A DNA stretch of 10,949 nt from Metabacillus rhizolycopersici. GTDB taxonomy: Bacteria > Bacillota > Bacilli > Bacillales > Bacillaceae. The stretch's first letter is position 1. Every line of letters begins with the position of its first letter. This document shows, one piece after another, positions 6,776 to 10,949 of this stretch. Below the pieces are notes generated by a model. The model did not search any database and was not told where the DNA came from. It worked only from the letters and a program-made list of their open reading frames with translations. The stretch lies in assembly GCF_020075705.1 (NCBI RefSeq), contig NZ_JAIQUM010000114.1:1-10949 (forward strand). The letters run 5' to 3'. A program made the position numbers and the translations under genes.

Positions 6776-6799
6776 TTACTGGTATAAATCTACCAGTAA
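6776..6799. promoter_or_regulatory. 24-bp dyad, candidate operator in the leader
   Basis: Perfect 9-bp arms TTACTGGTA (6776-6784) and TACCAGTAA (6791-6799) flank a 6-bp spacer. The right arm overlaps the cre-like site at 6795-6808. It could be a repressor operator or an RNA hairpin in the transcript. I do not recognise the cognate regulator. Confidence 0.6.
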
Positions 6800-6808
6800 G
6801 CGTTTTCG
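6795..6808 (-). promoter_or_regulatory. Catabolite-responsive element (cre), CcpA site
   Basis: Read on the minus strand, CGAAAACGCTTACT matches the Bacillus consensus TGWAANCGNTNWCA at 12 of 14 positions, including the central A-N-CG-N-T core. It lies about 95 nt downstream of the predicted transcription start, a position compatible with CcpA roadblock repression, as expected for a sugar uptake operon under glucose repression. Confidence 0.65.
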
Positions 6809-6850
6809 TTTTTTGAAAATAAAATCATTTCATTGATTATTTTCGGAGTT

Positions 6851-6900
6851 TTATATGATTGTTTTTGATTGTTTATGCACGTTTTTGGTTGTTTTTTGTT
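6851..6900 (-). promoter_or_regulatory. Five 10-bp-phased direct repeats, candidate DeoR-family operator
   Basis: On the plus strand five consecutive decamers read TTATATGATT, GTTTTTGATT, GTTTATGCAC, GTTTTTGGTT and GTTTTTTGTT, with consensus GTTTTTGRTT. They begin just downstream of the predicted transcription start. Tandem 10-11-bp direct repeats rich in CAAYCAAAAAC-like words are typical operators of DeoR-family repressors such as IolR, and a DeoR-family remnant lies 0.4 kb upstream. The phased T-tracts would also be expected to bend DNA, so curvature is an alternative or added role. Confidence 0.5.
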
Positions 6901-6907
6901 AATTCAG

Positions 6908-6936
6908 ATTATATTACGGGTGTTTTAAATTGTCAA
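6908..6936 (-). promoter_or_regulatory. Perfect-consensus sigma-A promoter of the sugar transporter operon
   Basis: On the minus strand TTGACA (-35, 6936-6931) and TATAAT (-10, 6913-6908) are separated by exactly 17 nt, which is the ideal housekeeping promoter. Transcription would start near 6901, giving a leader of about 270 nt before the binding-protein gene. Such a strong core promoter normally needs tight repression. Confidence 0.85.
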
Positions 6937-6991
6937 TAATGCCGTATTTAACCAAAAAATATATAGATATAATGAAATATTTAATATTCAA

Positions 6992-7183
6992 ATGGAAGGA
7001 CTCACACATAGTGGTATCTATTCAATGATTCTTGGTAATCTTTTCTATATACAAAAGAGCTTACTTCTTATGCTTATTTATTATATTGATAAAGGGGTGG
7101 CTAAAAATTTAACTAAAACTATTTTGTTACCATTAGTAACTAGAGCTATTTATGAAGGTAAAAAAATCAAATTGTCATTTTAA
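6992..7183 (+). pseudogene. Possible C-terminal remnant of a Gfo/Idh/MocA-type oxidoreductase
   Basis: A 63-codon plus-strand frame ends with LPLVTRAIYEGKKIKLSF. That ending resembles the C-termini of some Gfo/Idh/MocA NAD(P)-dependent sugar or polyol dehydrogenases, which often end in an AIYE-G-K-V-x-L pattern. The resemblance is weak and made by eye. There is no ribosome binding site before the ATG. The frame stays open upstream to about 6929, which overlaps the transporter promoter, so this is not a conventional gene start. It converges on the DeoR-family remnant, with a shared terminator between them, as two real 3' gene ends would. If the reading is right, an oxidoreductase gene once lay here and has lost its 5' part. 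It could instead be a chance frame. Confidence 0.3.
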
Positions 7184-7213
7184 GAACTACGTTTGGAAAA
7201 TTGACCACAAAAA

Positions 7214-7258
7214 AAAGCTGATACTCAAAAAAGTCTAAATTAGACATGAGTCAGCTTT
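7214..7258 (-). terminator. Rho-independent terminator between two convergent gene ends
   Basis: On the minus strand AAAGCTG and ACTC pair with GAGT and CAGCTTT across a 2-nt bulge, with a small inner hairpin (GTCTAA/TTAGAC), and the stem runs straight into TTTTTTTT. It would terminate minus-strand transcripts leaving the EamA genes and the DeoR remnant. The stem also works as a weaker terminator for plus-strand reads. Confidence 0.82.
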
Positions 7259-7314
7259 CATTACTTGCTTTAAACGATAACGATCAGGTAAGACAGTAAC
7301 TAGAAGTTTTCTTA

Positions 7315-7497
7315 TTACTTTACGATAATAATTTCAGTTTTCTTCTTATATTTTTCAAATTTTATGGTATCTTTTTCATTCGTAATAATTTTTGTCTGCT
7401 CTAATTTTGCAAACTTAGAAAATGATACTTCTCCAAATTTTGTATGATCTGCTAATATAAAAGCCTCACGTGACAAAGAAATAGCTTTTTCTTTCAT
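7315..7497 (-). pseudogene. DeoR-family transcriptional regulator, C-terminal remnant
   Basis: The frame encodes only about 60 residues, whereas DeoR-family repressors are about 250. The text is diagnostic of the extreme C-terminus of the family's sugar-phosphate-sensing (DeoR_C) domain: a basic SREAFILADHTKFGEVSF segment, matching the usual ADxSKFG motif, then a short linker, IITNE and a terminal hydrophobic EIIIV strand before the stop. The N-terminal winged helix and most of the effector domain are missing. The frame is closed by an in-frame TAA 9 nt upstream of the ATG, and there is no clear ribosome binding site. It lies upstream of, and on the same strand as, the sugar transporter operon, whose promoter carries DeoR-like repeats, so it is probably the dead local repressor. 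Its 5' part appears to have been replaced by the EamA genes. Confidence 0.75.
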
Positions 7498-7554
7498 TTT
7501 ATTTTAGAGATTTTTTATAGAACAAAAGCTCACTATACACAAGGATATTCTCTA

Positions 7555-8436
7555 TTAATTGTCCTTCCTAACCCATTTTCTAAAAATATCAGGATTCGAA
7601 AATAAAAGTGCTAAAAGAATGATTAATATGCCAATCTTATGCTGCAAAAATAATGGATCTTTTAAAATAATATAGCCTAAAATTACACCAATAACCGGGT
7701 TAATATAGTTGCTAAAAGAGGCAAACAATGCTCCCTCTTCTTGAATTAAGAGATTATACAGCATATAGACAATTCCTGCATGGAATATACCTAAAATGAT
7801 AATATATATTACTTGTGAATGATTGATATCGATTTGTAATGGCTTTTCAAAAAGGAATACCATTGGCAATAAGACAATACTAGCAATCCATAAAACATTT
7901 CTCATATGGACCACCGGAGAACCATCTTCTAATTTTTCCATTAGAATTAAAGACAAAGCAAAACTTATGGCAGCAAGAGTGAGCAACACATTACCCAATA
8001 TATTACCTGAAACGTTCATAATTCCTTGCGTTGGCCACGATAAGATCACAATTCCTAAAAATCCTAATACTATGCTGACTATTTCAAATTTGCTTGCTTT
8101 CTTTTTGAAGAGCAATACGAAAAATACTAATGTGAAGATTGGGACCATTGCGATTAGCATAGATGCAATACTGCTCGATACGTACTTTTGGCCTTGTGCA
8201 ATAAGAATAAACGGCAAGACTACTTCAAAAAGTGCAATCCAAAAATATTTTTTAGTATTGGTTGTGGAGTTTTTCTTTGATTGGAACAGACTAATCACTG
8301 ATAAACAAATTGCACCGATCAGTGCTTTCAAAGCAGACAACGAAATGGAACCTACATCATTCGTTACTAATTCCACGAAGAAAAATTGAGACCCCCAAAT
8401 GAAGCTTATGATTAGCAAGAGACTATATTTTTTCAT
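7555..8436 (-). CDS. EamA-family (DMT superfamily) transporter, second of a tandem pair
   Basis: The 293-residue protein has about ten hydrophobic segments and two EamA repeats (approximately residues 5-130 and 145-280). The family exports small metabolites such as amino acids and their derivatives. Early text WGSQFFFVEL and the APxxF/VPIFT-type loop (SMLIAMVPIFTLVF) fit the family, as does the second-repeat GIVYMLYNLLIQEEGALFASFSNYINPVIGVILGY region in which an E-x-A-x-x-S-x-x-x-Y/L-PV pattern recurs. I start it at the ATG at 8436, because AAGGGG lies 8 nt upstream. A longer frame begins at 8478 but lacks a ribosome binding site. With this start it overlaps the upstream EamA gene by 14 nt, indicating translational coupling. 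The substrate is unknown. Confidence 0.9.
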   Translation of the reverse strand: MKKYSLLLIISFIWGSQFFFVELVTNDVGSISLSALKALIGAICLSVISLFQSKKNSTTNTKKYFWIALFEVVLPFILIAQGQKYVSSSIASMLIAMVPIFTLVFFVLLFKKKASKFEIVSIVLGFLGIVILSWPTQGIMNVSGNILGNVLLTLAAISFALSLILMEKLEDGSPVVHMRNVLWIASIVLLPMVFLFEKPLQIDINHSQVIYIIILGIFHAGIVYMLYNLLIQEEGALFASFSNYINPVIGVILGYIILKDPLFLQHKIGILIILLALLFSNPDIFRKWVRKDN

Positions 8437-9343
8437 TTGATTTGCCCCTTGCACCAAAATAGTTTGTACCAACAACACCGATGATAATGATAATTGATCC
8501 TGCTATGTGGTATAAATGAAATTCCTCTTTTAAAAAAATGACCCCTGCTAAAATGGTAATGAGCGTAGCAAAATTACTGAAAACACTCATTTTCGATGCG
8601 TCTATTTTTGATAAAACATAGTTGGAAAGATAGGACGTTCCTAAAGACGATAGGATACCTAAATATAAAATGGCAAGAACAAAATCCCAGTGCCCAAAAG
8701 GTTGCATAAATTGATGGACTGCTCCATTCATTACATGGTTTGTCAGTGCCAGTCCATTAAAAGCTATAAACCCAAACAAGGTCATGATATATGTGATAGT
8801 GAATAACGAATAGCGTTGTGTTAACTTTCTGGCAAATACGTTGTATAGTGAGGCGGTAAGTGCTGAAAGTAAAATTAAACCAGTCCCGAGGAGACTTGTA
8901 TTTGTGCCCCCTGCCCCGTTCATGTACATAATATACATCACACCGAGTACAGATAAACCAATCGCTATTTTTTGACTACGTGTAGATGTTTCCTTTAAAA
9001 TGATACTTGCAAAAATCAACGTAAAAATTGGTATTGTTGCTTGAATAATACCAGCTTCCGATGAAGATGTATGCACTAACCCAAATACTTGAAAAGCAAA
9101 AAAGAGTGTCGGATATAAGATGGCTAACAAGGCAATCCGCAGTACATCTTTTTTTGTTACTTTGATCGATTCTTTTTTTAACACGAACAACACTGTGGCA
9201 GCGATCCATGCAATGGTAAACCGATGAGCCAATGTATCTAACGGTGTTGCAACCGTTAATGTCACTTTAACAAACATAAATGACAATCCGATAATGATTG
9301 CATAGATGGTTGCTGCGATATATGCATTTCTATTTTCAATCAT
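8423..9343 (-). CDS. EamA-family (DMT superfamily) transporter, first of a tandem pair
   Basis: The 306-residue protein has about ten hydrophobic segments in two EamA repeats. Family features include the N-terminal IIGLSFMFVKVTL segment, AHRFTIAWIAA, and the loop SSSEAGIIQATIPIFTLIFA closing repeat 1. Repeat 2 ends with SKMSVFSNFATLITILAGVIFLKEEF and a last glycine-rich helix. The ATG follows AAGGGGGTAA with good spacing. It is the first gene of a two-gene operon overlapping the second EamA gene by 14 nt, and it diverges from a MocR-type regulator across 116 bp of palindrome-rich DNA. EamA genes beside MocR regulators are a recurring Bacillus arrangement (for example ycxC with ycxD), which suggests export of an amine or amino-acid-like compound. 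The substrate cannot be read from the sequence. Confidence 0.92.
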   Translation of the reverse strand: MIENRNAYIAATIYAIIIGLSFMFVKVTLTVATPLDTLAHRFTIAWIAATVLFVLKKESIKVTKKDVLRIALLAILYPTLFFAFQVFGLVHTSSSEAGIIQATIPIFTLIFASIILKETSTRSQKIAIGLSVLGVMYIMYMNGAGGTNTSLLGTGLILLSALTASLYNVFARKLTQRYSLFTITYIMTLFGFIAFNGLALTNHVMNGAVHQFMQPFGHWDFVLAILYLGILSSLGTSYLSNYVLSKIDASKMSVFSNFATLITILAGVIFLKEEFHLYHIAGSIIIIIGVVGTNYFGARGKSNEKI

Positions 9344-9380
9344 TTCGATTACCCCCTTATATTGATCCGGCCGGTACCAT

Positions 9381-9412
9381 TATCGTAAGAGATAATAATA
9401 ACCTTTACGATA
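9381..9412. promoter_or_regulatory. Inverted half-sites TATCGTAA / TTACGATA, candidate MocR operator
   Basis: Perfect 8-bp inverted copies lie at 9381-9388 and 9405-9412, with a 16-bp spacer. A related word, TACCGATA, occurs at 9430-9437, about 25 bp further on. The regular 24-25-bp spacing between the three fits a MocR dimer contacting extended DNA. The sites lie between the divergent EamA and MocR genes. Confidence 0.5.
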
Positions 9413-9421
9413 TAAAAAATA

Positions 9422-9445
9422 CACATCTGTACCGATACAGATGTG
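9422..9445. promoter_or_regulatory. 24-bp perfect palindrome before the MocR gene
   Basis: Ten-bp arms CACATCTGTA (9422-9431) and TACAGATGTG (9436-9445) flank CCGA. It ends 1 nt before the regulator's AAGGAGG ribosome binding site. It may be an autoregulatory operator. As RNA it would form a stable hairpin abutting the ribosome binding site. Confidence 0.6.
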
Positions 9446-9459
9446 CAAGGAGGTTTATG

Positions 9460-10800
9460 ATGCTTAAATATGAATCAATCTATCAATCACTTCTGATGCA
9501 AATTCAGTCTGGTAAATTTTCGACCGGTGCAAAATTACCATCCATTCGAAATTTAACACAACAATATTCTTGTAGTAAAAGCACTGTATTGACCGCTTTA
9601 AAAAAATTGGAGGAGCAACATATTATTTATGCCCTACCGAAAAGTGGTTATTATGTTGTGGATAATCACGCCTTCAAAACCCCATTGTCCACTGACATAA
9701 TTGACTTTGCAAGCGCATCTCCTACTTGGCATGCATTTCCTTATAAAGAATTTCAACACTGCATAAATAAAGCAATTGATACCTATCAAGAAGAATTATT
9801 TCGCTACGGAACGCCAAAAGGTTGGCCGCCACTCATAGCAGAAGCTAAAAAACTGTTAGAATCTTACCAAGTATTCACGCATAACGAACAAATTCTCATC
9901 ACTACAGGTGTTCAACAGGCTCTTTCTTTAGTAAGTATGATGCCCTTTCCAAATAATCGTTCCACCATTCTAGTTGAACAACCTAGCTATCATTTATATA
10001 TGGATCTGCTGAAAACCTTACAGCTGCCAGCAATAGGAATTCAACGTACTGAGAAAGGTATTGATTTAGGTCGACTAGAACAAATATTTCATGAAGAAGA
10101 TATTAAATTTTTTTATACAATGCCACGCTTCCATAATCCTTTAGGATCTTCATACGGTAAAAAAGAAAAAGAGGCTATTTTACAATTAGCAGACCAATAT
10201 AATGTATACATTTTAGAAGATGATTATTTAGCAGATTTTGAATTCAATCCGAAGAATGACCCTCTTTTTGCTGATGATCACCACGATAAAGTCATCTATT
10301 TAAAAAGTTTTTCAAAAATTATGTTTCCTGGGTTAAGAGTTGGATTGGCGGTTCTTCCTCCTTCAATTATTGACATTTTTCAAAAACACAAAATGACAAC
10401 GGATATCGACAGCTCTATGATTTCACAAGCCGCATTATATCTCTATTTGAAAAATGGTATGTTTGAACATAATAAAACAAAAGTCAGTAACATCTATCAT
10501 ACACGTGCGAAAATTCTGCATCAATCAATACAAGATCATTTATCTACGTACGAATCATCATCAGAAATTGTAATGCATAGTCATATTGGGCTGCCCAAGC
10601 GTGTGAATTTGAAATCATTTGTTTATCATTTGCATGAAGAAGGCATATATCTGGATTCAGTTGAAAGAAATTATTTAGATGACTTTTACCACGAACGGAT
10701 TTTGAAGTTGAATGTTTCAAATGTTGACGCCCATCGAATTGAAGAAGGAATTAGGAAAATTGCAAGTGCATTAAAAAATCCTCAAAACTACTTTTTATAA
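9460..10800 (+). CDS. MocR/PdxR-type transcriptional regulator (GntR wHTH plus aminotransferase-like domain)
   Basis: The 446-residue product joins an N-terminal GntR winged helix-turn-helix (about 1-68: GAKLPSIRNLTQQYSCSKSTV, then KSGYYV) to a fold-type I aminotransferase domain (about 80-446) that binds PLP as a sensor rather than for full catalysis. Cofactor residues are visible: K286 in KSFSK for the Schiff base, D254/D255 in LEDDY, N226 in FHNPLG and R293 in GLRVG. AAGGAGG at 9447-9453 gives ideal 6-nt spacing to the ATG at 9460. A second ATG at 9457 is only 3 nt away. It is divergent from the EamA pair, so it probably activates or represses that operon and itself through the palindromes between them. 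Its ligand is probably an amino compound. No terminator is visible before the IS end. Confidence 0.93.
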   Translation: MLKYESIYQSLLMQIQSGKFSTGAKLPSIRNLTQQYSCSKSTVLTALKKLEEQHIIYALPKSGYYVVDNHAFKTPLSTDIIDFASASPTWHAFPYKEFQHCINKAIDTYQEELFRYGTPKGWPPLIAEAKKLLESYQVFTHNEQILITTGVQQALSLVSMMPFPNNRSTILVEQPSYHLYMDLLKTLQLPAIGIQRTEKGIDLGRLEQIFHEEDIKFFYTMPRFHNPLGSSYGKKEKEAILQLADQYNVYILEDDYLADFEFNPKNDPLFADDHHDKVIYLKSFSKIMFPGLRVGLAVLPPSIIDIFQKHKMTTDIDSSMISQAALYLYLKNGMFEHNKTKVSNIYHTRAKILHQSIQDHLSTYESSSEIVMHSHIGLPKRVNLKSFVYHLHEEGIYLDSVERNYLDDFYHERILKLNVSNVDAHRIEEGIRKIASALKNPQNYFL

Positions 10801-10810
10801 ATTCTTTCAG
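10796..10810 (+). repeat. 15-bp exact direct repeat, copy 1
   Basis: TATAAATTCTTTCAG overlaps the last codons and stop of the MocR gene and recurs exactly at 10912-10926 inside the inverted transposase gene. It is AT-rich, so chance is possible, but it lies only 12 bp outside the IS end. Confidence 0.5.
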
Positions 10811-10822
10811 CAAGGCAAAAAC

Positions 10823-10836
10823 GGTTCTGGTGCAAA
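10823..10836 (+). repeat. IS6 terminal inverted repeat (second copy)
   Basis: GGTTCTGGTGCAAA matches, base for base, the reverse complement of 2973-2986. The fifteenth base differs, so the shared end is 14 bp. Confidence 0.87.
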
Positions 10837-10884
10837 TACAATAACAGTTTGAAAAAATGAATAGATTCCTTTCGGAATCCTTCT

Positions 10885-10949
10885 TTATGCTGTAAGCCCA
10901 AACAATTGATATATAAATTCTTTCAGGTTTTGGACAGACTTCTCCCCTA
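10885..10949 (-). CDS. IS6-family transposase, C-terminal 20 residues (cut by window edge)
   Basis: The minus-strand frame ends GEKSVQNLKEFIYQLFGLTA before TAA (10887-10885). The first element's transposase ends QVKSVQNRKEFIDKLFGIAS. Thirteen of 20 positions are identical, with several conservative changes. This identifies it as a related but distinct IS6 transposase, not a recent duplicate. Whether its catalytic core is intact cannot be seen. Confidence 0.85.
   Translation of the reverse strand, partial: GEKSVQNLKEFIYQLFGLTA
10912..10926 (+). repeat. 15-bp exact direct repeat, copy 2
   Basis: This is the second copy of TATAAATTCTTTCAG, lying in the coding sequence of the inverted transposase. 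The offset from copy 1 is 116 bp. Confidence 0.5.

Larger units (their letters stand above)
2214..10949. mobile_element. Candidate IS6-bounded composite (pseudo-compound) transposon
   Basis: Two IS6-family elements face each other with their right ends inward, bounding 2987-10822. This segment contains the sugar transporter operon, two gene remnants, and the EamA/MocR module. IS6 elements commonly mobilise intervening DNA through cointegrates. The two copies are not identical: their final 20 residues differ at several positions. A recent simple composite is therefore less likely than two separate insertions. The outer flanks needed to test for 8-bp target duplications are incomplete, because the second element runs off the window. 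Confidence 0.4.
10823..10949 (-). mobile_element. Second IS6-family element, right end only, inverted
   Basis: The terminal repeat GGTTCTGGTGCAAA (10823-10836) is the exact reverse complement of the first element's right end. It is followed by minus-strand sequence matching the end of the transposase gene. As in the first element, 62 nt separate the stop codon from the outer end. The intervening 48 nt contain a small hairpin (GATTCC/GGAATC, 10864-10879). The rest of the element lies beyond the window. Confidence 0.85.

Noticed and set aside
6776..6799. dre site for a DasR/NagR-type regulator
   Set aside because: The arms contain ACTGGT and ACCAGT, but the spacing is 8 nt rather than the 4 nt of dre sites.
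6851..6900. CRISPR-like or other short tandem repeat array
   Set aside because: The units are 10 bp with no spacers and lie directly at a promoter, so an operator or bent-DNA reading fits better.
7823..8389. 188-codon plus-strand frame opposite the second EamA gene
   Set aside because: It is an antisense shadow of a membrane-protein gene. It has no family features or ribosome binding site.
8437..8478. Longer start for the second EamA gene at 8478
   Set aside because: There is no ribosome binding site, and it adds residues not expected before the first membrane helix. The ATG at 8436 has AAGGGG at good spacing.
9298..9456. N-terminal extension of the MocR gene back to 9298
   Set aside because: It overlaps the divergent EamA start, lacks a ribosome binding site and would put non-family sequence before the GntR domain. 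The ATG at 9460 with AAGGAGG is much better.

Overview
The window looks like a chromosomal or plasmid segment from a low-GC Gram-positive of the Bacillaceae. The evidence is AT-rich composition, strong AAGGAGG-type ribosome binding sites, LexA boxes of the Bacillus GAAC-N4-GTTC type, a Bacillus-type cre site, and Bacillus-like gene families (SRAP protein, IS240-like IS6 transposase, MocR/EamA pair). I cannot name the species.

Positions 1-1715 appear to be resident sequence. A leftward small gene (cut by the window edge) and a rightward SRAP-domain DNA-protein crosslink gene diverge from an intergenic region with one perfect and one near-perfect LexA box, so both are probably SOS genes. A small Bacillaceae hypothetical protein follows, with a terminator on each side. 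Positions 1716-2213 hold no gene but contain hairpins, including a two-hairpin palindromic block just upstream of an IS6-family transposase gene.

Positions 2214-10949 have the form of an IS6-bounded accessory block. The transposase gene at 2214-2924 ends with a right terminal inverted repeat at 2973-2986. A second, diverged IS6 element begins at 10823 in inverted orientation and runs off the window. Both right ends lie exactly 62 nt from their transposase stop codons. About 7.8 kb lies between them.

The block carries a leftward CUT2-type sugar ABC transporter operon: lipoprotein binding protein, then double ATPase, then permease. Its roughly 270-nt leader combines a perfect-consensus sigma-A promoter, 10-bp-phased repeats resembling a DeoR-family operator, a cre-like site overlapping a dyad, and an isolated Shine-Dalgarno sequence far from any start codon. 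Next come two convergent gene ends sharing a terminator: a DeoR-family regulator reduced to its C-terminus, and a possible oxidoreductase C-terminus. The last part is a pair of overlapping EamA (DMT) exporter genes divergent from a MocR-type (GntR plus aminotransferase fold) regulator, with palindromic operator candidates between them.

The transporter probably imports a sugar or polyol, and its dedicated repressor seems to have been lost. The EamA pair is probably controlled by the adjacent MocR protein. I found no CRISPR array, rRNA or tRNA, and no obviously new defence system. The most unusual signals are the composite IS6 architecture, the relic regulator beside an apparently intact operator array, and the isolated Shine-Dalgarno sequence.
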